From Sphingomonas suaedae (GTDB taxonomy: Bacteria > Pseudomonadota > Alphaproteobacteria > Sphingomonadales > Sphingomonadaceae), in NCBI RefSeq assembly GCF_007833215.1, contig NZ_CP042239.1, positions 558,001 through 622,000 on the forward strand: 64,000 bases of DNA, given 5' to 3'. The first letter of the stretch is position 1, and each line of letters opens with the position of its first letter. Positions 16,520-24,898 of this stretch are shown here, piece by piece. The notes beneath the pieces are model-generated. The model was not told where the DNA came from and made no database searches. It saw nothing but the letters and a program-made list of their open reading frames with translations. The position numbers and the translations under genes were made by a program.

Positions 16520-19276
16520 TCAGAACTGGGCGCGCACGCCCAGGCTGATCCGGCTCCCCGAAAACTCATAAGTCGTCGGGAAGGAAGGATCCATCGTGTA
16601 GCCGGTGGTCTTGGCATTGCCGACATTGATGCCCTGAAGTTCGACGCGGAAGTTGCGCGTGAGCTGATAGCTGGCGGCGACGTCGAACTGGCCATAGGCA
16701 TCGCGATAGACCGGATACATGTTCCGCTCGATCCGCTCCACATAGGCGCCCTTGCGATTGTACGACACGCGCACCGAGATCGGCCCCTTGTCGTAGAAGA
16801 CGGTGGCGTTGTAGCTCCTGTCGGCAAGGCCGATCGGCGAGGTCGGGATGCCGAGATCCGACTGACCGGTCAGCGAGCTGTCGAGGAAGGTCGCGTTGGC
16901 GTTGACGCCGAAGCCCTCCAACGCGTCGGTGAACATGCCGAACGGCACGACGGCGTTCAGCTCGATGCCGCTGACCGTGTACGACCCCTCGGCATTGACC
17001 GGCTGATACACGTCGAAGTCATAGACCCCGTCGATCGTCCCGTTGGCGTTGTACTTGGTGACGTCCTTCACCACGCCGGTCAGCTGGTTCTGGACGACAC
17101 CCTTGATCTTCTTCCAGAAATAGGATGCCGCCAGGATGCCGCCGCCACCCAGATATTGTTCCAGACCCACTTCCCACTGATCGGCATAGGTGGGCTTCAG
17201 GTTCGGGTTGCCGTCGGTGAAGCGGAAGCTGTTGAAGCTGGCCGTGCGCTTGTAGGCGAGGTTGGTCAGCGCCGGGCGGATCAGCGTCTGCGATGCGGCG
17301 GCACGCAGGATGAGATTGTCGGTCAGCTCGGCATGGGCGTTGAACGACGGCAGGAACTTCTCATAGCGGCCCTCGCTCGCGATCGGCGCGGGGGTATAGC
17401 CCGTCGAGCCATCCGGGTTCTGGATCTGGTGGAAACCTTCCGACCGGATGTCGGTCCGCACATAGCGGCCGCCAAGGTTCAGGAACACCGGCACGGCGAC
17501 CCTGAACTCGAAATCCACCATCGCATAGCCCGCGATCGTGTCTTCCTTGACCTTGTAATAGTTCGAATCGCTGAACGGCGTTTCAAACCCGGCGGGGCGG
17601 AAGAAGGAGCGCGCATAATCGTTGGAAATCTGCGCCCAGGCGAGATCGCGGGCCTGATAATCCTTGCCGCCGACAATGTCGATGACGTTGGTAAGCGGGC
17701 TGTCGGCGAGCGTGCGGACGTTGACATAGGCCGTGCTGCCGCGCGTCGGCCCCTGGATCTTCTCCTCGCCATATTCGCGCTGATTGGTCTTGCTGGTGAA
17801 GCGACCGCCAAAGCTCAGCCGTTTAAGGGCGCGGAAGCCGTCAAAGTCGAACCCATGGGTCACATTGACCTGCGCGGCGTATTTGTCGTCCTCAATCCGC
17901 TCGCGGGTCGTTTCATAGGCCTCGAACAGGTAGCGCGAGGGCGAATTGTACATATCGATCGTATTGGGATTGTCGCTCGGGATCGTCTCGCCGCCGGTCT
18001 CGGTATAGCGCGTGCGCGAGGGCGCATAGGCGACGTGCTTGAGATTGGAATAATCGAGCGTCCGCGTGGCTCCCGAATAGCCGCCCAGCGCAGTGATCGA
18101 CCAGTGGCCGACTTCCCAGTTCATCTCGCCGCCGAACTGGCGATAATCGGTTTCGGTGAGATACTCCTTGCTCAGAAATTCGTGCTGGGTGTTGGTGTAG
18201 GATACGTCGCGCAGCACGACGATGCCGCTGTCGCTCAGCGTGGTTGCATCGAAATCGTGAATCGTTTCCAGCGTCGAATTGCTCGAAGCGGAATAGCCCG
18301 CAGCGTCATATTCATCCTCGATCGTGTCGTACGACCCGATGAAGGCGTCGAACGCAAGGCTGAAGCTGTCGCTCGGCTTGTATTGCACAGAACCGGAAAT
18401 GCCGAGACGGTCCTGATCGTTCTGATAGACGCGGTCGCCGACCTTATCGAGGAAGACGATGCGGTTCTTGTCGGCATCGGCGAAGGTAATGCCCGCGTCG
18501 CGCTGCAACACGGCGATCGCCTGATCGCGGTTGGCGCCGGTACGGTCGGTCCAGCGCGAGATTGGGCGGAAGTTGATGCCCGAATTCGAATCGGTGCGGT
18601 TGGTGCGCTGTTGCTTCGCGACCGACACCAGCACGCCGAAATCGCCAAAGGTATTGCTGGCGAGGAAGGAGAAGTTCGGATCGATCTTTTCGGAGATCGA
18701 GTTATACGCACCCTCGACGCTGCCGACGAGACGCAGGCCGGCATTGTCGAACGGTCGCGCGGTGCGGATCGACACCGAACCCGCGATGCCGCCTTCCTCA
18801 TCGGCGGCGGTCGGCGACTTCTGCACGGTGACCGACTGGATCAGTTCGGACGCGAAAATGTCGAACTCGACGTCGCGGCCGCCCGAACCCGATGCGGTCG
18901 CCAGCTTGTTGATCGACACGAAGGTGAATTCGGTCGGCAGGCCGCGCACGTTGACGCGGGTGCCAAGGCCCTTGTCACGCTCGATCGTCACGCCGGGAAC
19001 GCGCTGCAGCGCTTCGGAGAGGTTCTGTTCGGGGAAATCGGCGATGTCGGTGGCGACGATCGAATCGGAGAAGCCGACTGTCTCACGCTTGATGTCGATC
19101 GCTTCCTCAAGGCTGCGGCGATAGCCGGAGACGACGATTTCCTCGCCGACATCGCTCTCGCTCGCCCCCGCGGCCGGAACGCTCTGGGCGGCGGCGGGAA
19201 CGGCCGTTAGCGCAGTCATTGCCACGCTCAGCAGAAGCTGAGTGGTGCGGTCGAACCGGTTCAAATTGCTGTACAT
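16520..19276 (-). CDS. TonB-dependent receptor (large, TIGR01782-type)
   Basis: A 918-residue outer-membrane receptor of the long proteobacterial TonB receptor class. Signal peptide: about residues 1-31, ending VPAAAQS. TonB box-like EIVVSGYRRSL, plug with IVATDIADFPEQNLSEALQRVPGV and VNVRGL, then a 22-strand-type barrel ending in the aromatic residue of SLGVRAQF. I choose the ATG at 19276, preceded by GGGGA; the longer frame begins with an unlikely basic leader. Located upstream of an alkaline phosphatase gene. In this class substrates are often sugars, peptides or other organic compounds; here a phosphorylated compound is a guess from context. Confidence 0.9.
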   Translation of the reverse strand: MYSNLNRFDRTTQLLLSVAMTALTAVPAAAQSVPAAGASESDVGEEIVVSGYRRSLEEAIDIKRETVGFSDSIVATDIADFPEQNLSEALQRVPGVTIERDKGLGTRVNVRGLPTEFTFVSINKLATASGSGGRDVEFDIFASELIQSVTVQKSPTAADEEGGIAGSVSIRTARPFDNAGLRLVGSVEGAYNSISEKIDPNFSFLASNTFGDFGVLVSVAKQQRTNRTDSNSGINFRPISRWTDRTGANRDQAIAVLQRDAGITFADADKNRIVFLDKVGDRVYQNDQDRLGISGSVQYKPSDSFSLAFDAFIGSYDTIEDEYDAAGYSASSNSTLETIHDFDATTLSDSGIVVLRDVSYTNTQHEFLSKEYLTETDYRQFGGEMNWEVGHWSITALGGYSGATRTLDYSNLKHVAYAPSRTRYTETGGETIPSDNPNTIDMYNSPSRYLFEAYETTRERIEDDKYAAQVNVTHGFDFDGFRALKRLSFGGRFTSKTNQREYGEEKIQGPTRGSTAYVNVRTLADSPLTNVIDIVGGKDYQARDLAWAQISNDYARSFFRPAGFETPFSDSNYYKVKEDTIAGYAMVDFEFRVAVPVFLNLGGRYVRTDIRSEGFHQIQNPDGSTGYTPAPIASEGRYEKFLPSFNAHAELTDNLILRAAASQTLIRPALTNLAYKRTASFNSFRFTDGNPNLKPTYADQWEVGLEQYLGGGGILAASYFWKKIKGVVQNQLTGVVKDVTKYNANGTIDGVYDFDVYQPVNAEGSYTVSGIELNAVVPFGMFTDALEGFGVNANATFLDSSLTGQSDLGIPTSPIGLADRSYNATVFYDKGPISVRVSYNRKGAYVERIERNMYPVYRDAYGQFDVAASYQLTRNFRVELQGINVGNAKTTGYTMDPSFPTTYEFSGSRISLGVRAQF

Positions 19277-19695
19277 GCGGAGTCCCCTTTTCTTTCTATT
19301 GCGACTGCGCGCCGCGCGGCACGCGCGCGTCGGCGCTCCCCGGCCTTTGGCAAGGCCGAGGTGTTGGTGATTCATGCTGTGTTTCTGGTCTTTTCCCGGC
19401 GCTCAGCAGCCCGTCAGCTACTGCGCGCCAGCCCCTCCGATCCGAACGAGCGACGCACTGCAAACAGCAGCGGCAATGATTGGCGGTTCGCCATTTCGAA
19501 TATCATTGCATTGCCCTCCCGGCTCGATCGCCGGTGGCGAAAACTTGTTACGCGCCTGTGACTACCGAACCATTATATTGCCAATGTGAGATGTTTTCCG
19601 GCGGCCTTTGGCTAACGCCGCTCAGGGCCGGCGCCGTCGTGCGATCGAGGTGAGCGGTACGGGCCAGGCTGATATCGCGATCGCATTGCTTGAGA
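19277..19695. other. Intergenic region upstream of the large receptor
   Basis: These 419 bases separate the stop of the DUF2063 gene from the start of the receptor gene, both on the minus strand. They should hold the receptor promoter and the end of the MNIO operon. I see no ORF with coding character and no clear terminator or known operator. Confidence 0.5.
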
Positions 19696-20505
19696 TTACG
19701 CGGCGACGAAGACGCCCCAGTCGATCCAGCGCGCGCGACAGCCCTGTGCGCCGCGCCATATCGCATTGGCCTCTTCGCGATCGAGCGCATGGCATTCGCA
19801 GACGCGATCCAGCGCCGTATCCACATCGCTTCCGGCCCGCATCGCCGCGAGCAGAACATGCTGCGGCGCGCTCAGGGCGATGGTGCGCGTAACATAGTCG
19901 GTTCGGACGAGCGCGATATGGCTGGGGGAGGGGGTTGGTGGAGGCAATGACGGTGCCTCGCCACGCCGCACGGCATGATAGTAAGCGGCGACCGGGAAGC
20001 CATAGATGCCAAGCGCGAAAGCGGTTTGAAGACGGAGCGCGCTGTCGGGAGTCTCCGGGGTCGCATAGCCGTGCTCCTCATTGCCCTGCGCATCGAACAT
20101 CGTGAACACGGCATATTCGAAGCGGGCGAGATCGACCATGAAATCGACCCACATGAACTCATTTGGCGCCTCGCCCGGCTGCGGCTCGGGCCGGTTCGCT
20201 TGCATCCAGCCCGGGAAGCGGCGGCCAAGGTCGTAAAGCGTGTGCCGTTCGGGCGGGCAATCGCGAATATAGTCGGCGACGAAATCGTCGAACAGCGCAC
20301 GGCCGAGCGCGTGGCACAGCGCCGGGAACTGTTCGCGCATACAGGCGGCGATGCGCAGAAAATAACCGCGCTGGTAAATGGCCAGGCCGCCCGCCGCGCC
20401 GAGCCGTCCGTCCGCCGCGAACAATGCCTGAGCGGTGCCGGGATCGGCATGGGGGTGGATCAACGCCGCGTGCATCCGGTGCTGCGCCGCTGCCAGCGCG
20501 GTCAT
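19696..20505 (-). CDS. DUF2063 family protein, MNIO partner (MbnC/BufC-like)
   Basis: A 269-residue cytoplasmic protein. The N-terminal part fits the DUF2063 (HvfC/BufC N-terminal) domain: an early AAAQHRMHAALI segment, then GLAIYQRGYFLRIAACMREQFPALCHALG and FVADYIRDCPPERHTLYDLGRRFPGWM, all characteristic of the family. In MNIO systems this protein presents the precursor peptide to the oxidase. The ATG at 20505 overlaps the MNIO stop by four bases (ATGA), so translation is coupled. The C-terminal half (about residues 180-269) is less conserved and probably the precursor-binding region. Partner function is inferred from family and position. Confidence 0.82.
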   Translation of the reverse strand: MTALAAAQHRMHAALIHPHADPGTAQALFAADGRLGAAGGLAIYQRGYFLRIAACMREQFPALCHALGRALFDDFVADYIRDCPPERHTLYDLGRRFPGWMQANRPEPQPGEAPNEFMWVDFMVDLARFEYAVFTMFDAQGNEEHGYATPETPDSALRLQTAFALGIYGFPVAAYYHAVRRGEAPSLPPPTPSPSHIALVRTDYVTRTIALSAPQHVLLAAMRAGSDVDTALDRVCECHALDREEANAIWRGAQGCRARWIDWGVFVAA

Positions 20506-21446
20506 GCTGCATCCTCCATCACGCTGTCCATCGCGCGCGGAACCAGGAAATCGACCGGGTTGGAGATGCTGTCGCGTGTTGCCGGGCCGGTGCACTCATG
20601 CGGAGCGGAGTCGCCCGCCATATAATTTTCGGCCTTGCGCAGTTCGGAAAGGCAGGCGACGAAATCGGGAATCTGATCGTCCCATTCGAGCAGGGTCGAT
20701 GCGCCGCCGGTCCGCGCCCAGGCGATGGCGAACAGCTCCCAGACTTCAGGCCGTACCGGGCGGTCATGGGTGTCGATCACATGGGTGCCGAAATCCTGAT
20801 GGCCGGCGAGGTGCATCTGCACGACCCGGTCGCACGGGAATGCGTCGAGATAGGCGAGCGGGTCGGTCCCGGCGTTGAAACAGCTGACATAGACATTGTT
20901 GACGTCGAGCAGCAGCCCGCAACCCGTCTGTTCGGTCAGCGCGCGCAGGAAATCCGGTTCGTCCATCGTCGAATGCGCAAAGCGGACATAGGAACTGGGA
21001 TTCTCGAGGATCAGCGGACGTTCGAGCCGATCCTGCACTTCAAGGACGCGCTTGGCGACATGGGCGAGGCTTTCCTCGGTCAACGGCATCGGCAGCAGGT
21101 CGTGCGAATTGTGGCCGTTCACGCCGGTCCAGCACAGATGATCGCTGATCCAGGCCGGGCGAACCTCATCCGCCAGCCGTTTGAGCGATGCGAGATAGCC
21201 GGTGTCGAGCGGATCGGTGCTGCCGATCGACAGCGATACGCCGTGCAGCACCACCGGATAGCGTTCGGCGACCGCGCGGATGATCGCGCGCGGGCGCCCG
21301 CCCGAGTCCATGAAATTCTCGGAAATCGCCTCAAACCACAGATCCTGTGGCTTGCCCGACAGGATTGCGTCGAAATGGACGTTGCGCAGCCCCAGCCCCA
21401 GTCCCAACCGGGGCAGGCCCACCAGCGCGTCCTCAGCTACAGCCAC
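20502..21446 (-). CDS. MNIO family oxidase (DUF692), peptide-modifying
   Basis: A 314-residue TIM-barrel multinuclear non-heme iron oxidase of the family that includes MbnB, TglH and BufB, which modify Cys or Asp residues of RiPP precursors. Visible ligand motifs in family order: VVLHGVSLSIGS (His), ISDHLCW (Asp/His), LILENPSSY (Glu/Asn), LLLDVNNVYVS (Asp/Asn), QMHLAGHQDFG (His/His), DTHDRPV (Asp/His) and LLEWDDQIP (Glu). The start is GTG at 21446, overlapping the precursor gene by 14 bases; the stop overlaps the DUF2063 gene by four. Gene order precursor-MNIO-partner matches known MNIO loci. The exact modification is unknown. Confidence 0.9.
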   Translation of the reverse strand: MAVAEDALVGLPRLGLGLGLRNVHFDAILSGKPQDLWFEAISENFMDSGGRPRAIIRAVAERYPVVLHGVSLSIGSTDPLDTGYLASLKRLADEVRPAWISDHLCWTGVNGHNSHDLLPMPLTEESLAHVAKRVLEVQDRLERPLILENPSSYVRFAHSTMDEPDFLRALTEQTGCGLLLDVNNVYVSCFNAGTDPLAYLDAFPCDRVVQMHLAGHQDFGTHVIDTHDRPVRPEVWELFAIAWARTGGASTLLEWDDQIPDFVACLSELRKAENYMAGDSAPHECTGPATRDSISNPVDFLVPRAMDSVMEDAA

Positions 21447-22092
21447 CGGCGCCGCTCATCCCGCTCGATCCGCACGCGGTCATATTGCCGCGTTCATTAT
21501 TGTCATCGGAAATCCACAAATAGGTCGGGCCGGTGCCCGCAAACGCCGCAGGTGCGCTTCCGAGTGTCGCCGGCAGCGGCTGATTGGCCGGAATATTGCC
21601 CGCCGCCTGGGCAGCGAGCAGCTGTTGCCGGGTCGCTTCCCAATTCGCCTCGAACACCGCGCGCGCGCGCAGCCAGACGCTTTGCCCCTGGTTCGGTCCG
21701 TTGGTGCTGAACCGCTCGGCGTTGATCGGCGTGGCGCACGACCCCTGCGAACGACAGTCATTGGCGCCGGGATTGTTCATCTCCTCGCCCGTGCCATAGA
21801 GGCCGCAGCCCCCCTGTCCCTTGCACTCGTTCTGGACGTGGCAGGTATGGTCGGTGCCGGTCGAGCAATAGCCCTGTCCGGCACAGGCATTGGGTTCGCG
21901 CCCCGGTGCGCCGAACAGGCCGAAGCGATCCGATCCGGCACAGGCGTTCAGGCCCATGCAGGCGTGGAGCGGCAGCCCATGCGGTTGCGGGCCGATCACG
22001 CCCGAGCCCGGAAAGGCGGGCTCGTCGGGATAGGGATAGGGTGTCGGGACGGGTTCGCCGGGCGTGACCGGGGGCGTGGAGCAGGATGCCAT
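21433..22092 (-). CDS. Cysteine-rich protein, candidate RiPP precursor of the MNIO system
   Basis: A 219-residue protein with 12 cysteines. Residues 1-38 are Pro-rich and contain no Sec signal. A core of residues 43-119 has cysteines at 45, 51, 70, 76, 84, 90, 96, 113 and 119: C-x5-C spacing occurs five times, with the repeated pattern N-x-C-x-G/S-Q-G-x-C (NACAGQGYC, NECKGQGGC, NDCRSQGSC). A Gln/Ala-rich tail (129-200) with two Trp follows, then a C-terminal CGSSGMSGAGGCS. GAGAGG precedes the ATG. It overlaps the MNIO gene and lies where MNIO loci encode their precursor. I do not recognise a named family; precursor status is inferred from Cys pattern and position. Confidence 0.75.
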   Translation of the reverse strand: MASCSTPPVTPGEPVPTPYPYPDEPAFPGSGVIGPQPHGLPLHACMGLNACAGSDRFGLFGAPGREPNACAGQGYCSTGTDHTCHVQNECKGQGGCGLYGTGEEMNNPGANDCRSQGSCATPINAERFSTNGPNQGQSVWLRARAVFEANWEATRQQLLAAQAAGNIPANQPLPATLGSAPAAFAGTGPTYLWISDDNNERGNMTACGSSGMSGAGGCS

Positions 22093-22115
22093 GGGTCGTT
22101 CCTCTCGCTTGCGTG

Positions 22116-23753
22116 TCAGCGTTGCCCGGCGGCGATCCAGTATGGACCGACATCGGGAAGATGCATGGGGACATTGTTGGTGCCGGTCTTCGAGATCGCG
22201 ACGCCGACATAATAGATGACGTTCTGGAGCACGCCGATCAGGTTATCATCCGCCTTCTCGACCTTCAGCGCCTCGGCATTGTCCGCACCGGGCGCGAACA
22301 GCGCCTGGACATGCTCGACCACCTCATTCGCATCGAGCTGCGCAATCAGGGCATTGGCCGCCGCGATCGCCTTGTTGCCGTAATAGGTAAGACCCAGGAA
22401 CGACAGCGCCCGATCACCGAGCGAGACATTTTCGAAGGTCGGCCCCATCATCTTCCCGGCATAGTCGCCGCTGGGAATCGGGATCTGACGGATGGTGCGG
22501 ATATATTTGTCCATCACCCAGATCATCGACCGGTGCAGCCCTTCGTTGAAGAACAGCTTCTGCTTTTCGGGCGGCACCAGATAGACCGTTTCGGTCATCA
22601 CCAGCATATACTGGAAGCAGGCGCTGCAGAAATTGGCGATGTCGACATAATATTCGGGATAGTTCGCCGCGACCGGGCTGTCGGGCATGTTCACCAGCAC
22701 CCCGGCGTCCAGCAGCGCCTGCTGCGTCATCGCGGGCTGGATCACCTCGGTCGGCGCGGGCGGCTGGGGCGGGCGCACCTCGCTGGTGCCCGCATAATCG
22801 GCGAACTGCGCCTGGAGCGTCAGGAACTTCACATAATGCGACTCTTCGTCTTTTGACGGGTCGTCGTCGGGGCTGGGGCCGACATTCTGGATCGGCACGC
22901 CCTCACCCTGATCGCAGATTGTGTCGATCGCGGTTGCGGCGTCCTGGATCGATTGGATCGCGACCAGCTGGGTCGGGCCGGCATGGCTGTCGTCAGTGTC
23001 GGGATAGACCGCCGCCGCCGCCGCGCCCTGTACCGAATCGGCCCAGCTGACCGCAGCGGGAGGCGCGGGCTTCCACGGGTCGAACCCGGCCGAGGGATAG
23101 ACCGTGTCGACGTTGTTGGGCGAGTAGTTATAGGACTGGATGGCGTTGTCGACCGACCCCTGCTGAAAATCCGAATCGGCAAGAAACTGGGTGCTGAGCA
23201 GGCAGCGGATATAGGAATAGAATTGCCCGATCGTATCCCAGTCGCTGTCCTGCGGCGCGGCGTTCCATTGTTCGGGATATTCGATCTGGAGGAAGTGCCA
23301 CAGCTGTTCGAAGCTCAGCTTGCCGAGCGGGATCTGCACTGCGGTCTGGCCGTCCGGACCCGCCGGACCCTGCGGATTGTGATAGGGCAGGCCGGTCGGA
23401 TAGGCGCCAGGCGCCTTGCCGTAGAGCTGGGGCATCACGCCCATCGACCATAATATGTTCGACGAGAGCGACATGTGGAGCATTTCCTCCACCGCCACGC
23501 TCATGATGATGCCGCCCGCCTTATTGGCGAAGAGCTGGGCGTCGCTGATCGTCTCGCCGCTCTCATTGTTCCGGACGAGCGAATAATAGGTGTAGAGATA
23601 GATCGGGATCGTCGCGAGTTCGATTTCGACCGCGGTCTGTAGATCGGTTTTCAGGCGCGTGAGCACCTGATCCCGCGTCCAGGTGGCGTTGAGCGTCGCC
23701 ACGAACGCCTGTTCTGCGGGCGTCAACGGCGTGACTGGGTCCGGTATATCCAT
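22116..23753 (-). CDS. Ferritin-like protein, VioB / iminophenyl-pyruvate dimer synthase type
   Basis: A 545-residue protein with the ferritin-like domain found in iminophenyl-pyruvate dimer synthases (VioB, StaD, RebD relatives). The first helix AVEIELATIPIYLYTYYSL supplies a Glu; VAVEEMLHMSLSSNIL supplies an ExxH motif (Glu90/His93); DEESHYVKFLTL and FNEGLHRSMIWVM supply further Glu/His ligands, so a di-iron or heme site is likely. GAGGGG precedes the ATG. It is the first gene of the minus-strand operon, 23 bases before the cysteine-rich precursor gene. No tryptophan oxidase partner typical of violacein-type pathways is present, so a different oxidation chemistry is likely; the role is unknown. 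Confidence 0.78.
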   Translation of the reverse strand: MDIPDPVTPLTPAEQAFVATLNATWTRDQVLTRLKTDLQTAVEIELATIPIYLYTYYSLVRNNESGETISDAQLFANKAGGIIMSVAVEEMLHMSLSSNILWSMGVMPQLYGKAPGAYPTGLPYHNPQGPAGPDGQTAVQIPLGKLSFEQLWHFLQIEYPEQWNAAPQDSDWDTIGQFYSYIRCLLSTQFLADSDFQQGSVDNAIQSYNYSPNNVDTVYPSAGFDPWKPAPPAAVSWADSVQGAAAAAVYPDTDDSHAGPTQLVAIQSIQDAATAIDTICDQGEGVPIQNVGPSPDDDPSKDEESHYVKFLTLQAQFADYAGTSEVRPPQPPAPTEVIQPAMTQQALLDAGVLVNMPDSPVAANYPEYYVDIANFCSACFQYMLVMTETVYLVPPEKQKLFFNEGLHRSMIWVMDKYIRTIRQIPIPSGDYAGKMMGPTFENVSLGDRALSFLGLTYYGNKAIAAANALIAQLDANEVVEHVQALFAPGADNAEALKVEKADDNLIGVLQNVIYYVGVAISKTGTNNVPMHLPDVGPYWIAAGQR

Positions 23754-24031
23754 GGAATCCCCTCAGGTCCGAAGGTTTTTGTGAACCCGGGGAACAACTA
23801 ATACGGACGAAAACCCCCGTTGGAGTGCACTTATATTGACGCGCGCGGCGGGCGACAACGCCAAAATACTGGCCTCGGTACGATTTCGTCGTGAATAAAC
23901 CGTTGTGGATAAAATTCCTTGCCACCCGCGCCAATACGACCGTAAGTCCATGCAATCAAACCGTGTGTGTCTTGATTGTGAGTCGAGGCGTAGGTTGATC
24001 GGTACGGCGTTGTTCCTCTGGAGACGGATCG
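23754..24031. promoter_or_regulatory. Divergent control region of the MNIO and DyP/P450 operons
   Basis: These 278 bases separate the ferritin-like gene (minus) from the unknown gene at 24032 (plus) and must hold promoters for both operons, which suggests shared control. The middle is more A/T-rich than its surroundings (about 23800-23990). I could not match a complete alphaproteobacterial stress-sigma (EcfG) promoter or another known operator at correct spacing. Confidence 0.5.
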
Positions 24032-24898
24032 ATGAGCAACCTGGCCGGCAAAGCCTATGGCATGAACGTTGTAACGCCGATGCGTCCGGGCGTGACATGG
24101 ATCAATAATTTCCTGTTCATGATCTCGCGGTCGCTTCCATCGACGCTGTCGGGCCTTTTGGGACTTGGATTCATCCATTTTGCACGTTGGGTCATCATCC
24201 GCCGCGATCAATGGCCGCAGCTGGGGCAACCTCCGGCGAAGCTGTCGAACGATTATATGTTGTTCTGCAGCAACTTCAACGGCACCTGGGACCAGTATAT
24301 CGACGCATTCGCGGACGGCATTCCGGGCGGGCTCGACCTGTTCTGGTATTCGAGCACCAAATATCCCAACTCGATCCCGATCACGCCGTTCAAAGACTAT
24401 ATCCGCGCCAATCAGGTAGATACCAACTATTACTATAATGCGACGCCGGGCAGCGGGCAGCGCGACATCAAGCTCGCGCTCAAACTGTCGCACGATCTAG
24501 CGGCGATCGCCGCCCGGGCCAGCGAGATGAGCGACGCCGAACTCGCCTCGGCCTATGAGCGGTTGCTGATCGCCAATCAGGGCGGGCTGGGCTCGCCGGG
24601 CTATGCCCCGGTCGCGAGCTGCGACACCGCCGCCGCCGACCGCAACCGCGCCGATGCCGAGCTGGGCCGCTGGGGCGAAGGGGGCACCGGCGGGATCGAG
24701 GCCGAGCGGGAGCTGGAGCCGGTTTCGGCGGAGGTCGTCATCGCCTCGAGCGCGAACGAGGACGAGGGCGCACGGGCCGCTGTCCGTGCAGCAGTCGCCG
24801 CCGCGCTCGACTCGACGCCGCACACCGACGAGGTTCCCAAGGTCACCGACCCGCCGCCGGAAATCCCTGCCGAAAAGGGGGAGAAGGCCGATGGCTAA
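24032..24898 (+). CDS. Protein of unknown function, first gene of the DyP/P450 operon
   Basis: A 288-residue protein I do not recognise. Residues about 25-55 form a hydrophobic segment (FLFMISRSLPSTLSGLLGLGFIHFARW) that may associate with the membrane. The next part, about 75-145, contains a well-formed domain (LFCSNFNGTWDQYIDAFADGIP and FWYSSTKYPNSIPITPFKDYIR). The C-terminal third is low-complexity, rich in Ala, Glu and Asp, and probably disordered. GGAG precedes the ATG. Its stop overlaps the start of the next gene by eight bases. Position at the head of an operon with a DyP peroxidase and P450 implies a shared pathway. Confidence 0.7.
   Translation: MSNLAGKAYGMNVVTPMRPGVTWINNFLFMISRSLPSTLSGLLGLGFIHFARWVIIRRDQWPQLGQPPAKLSNDYMLFCSNFNGTWDQYIDAFADGIPGGLDLFWYSSTKYPNSIPITPFKDYIRANQVDTNYYYNATPGSGQRDIKLALKLSHDLAAIAARASEMSDAELASAYERLLIANQGGLGSPGYAPVASCDTAAADRNRADAELGRWGEGGTGGIEAERELEPVSAEVVIASSANEDEGARAAVRAAVAAALDSTPHTDEVPKVTDPPPEIPAEKGEKADG

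Noticed and set aside
16481-19210. Very long open frame (909 codons) antisense to the large TonB receptor
   Set aside because: It mirrors the receptor gene; its product is rich in Arg, Gly, Val and Ile with no known domain. High-GC coding sequence often leaves the opposite frame open.
23754-24031. EcfG-type (GGAAC ... CGTT) promoter in the divergent region
   Set aside because: GGAAC and CGTT are both present but 22 bases apart instead of 16-17.
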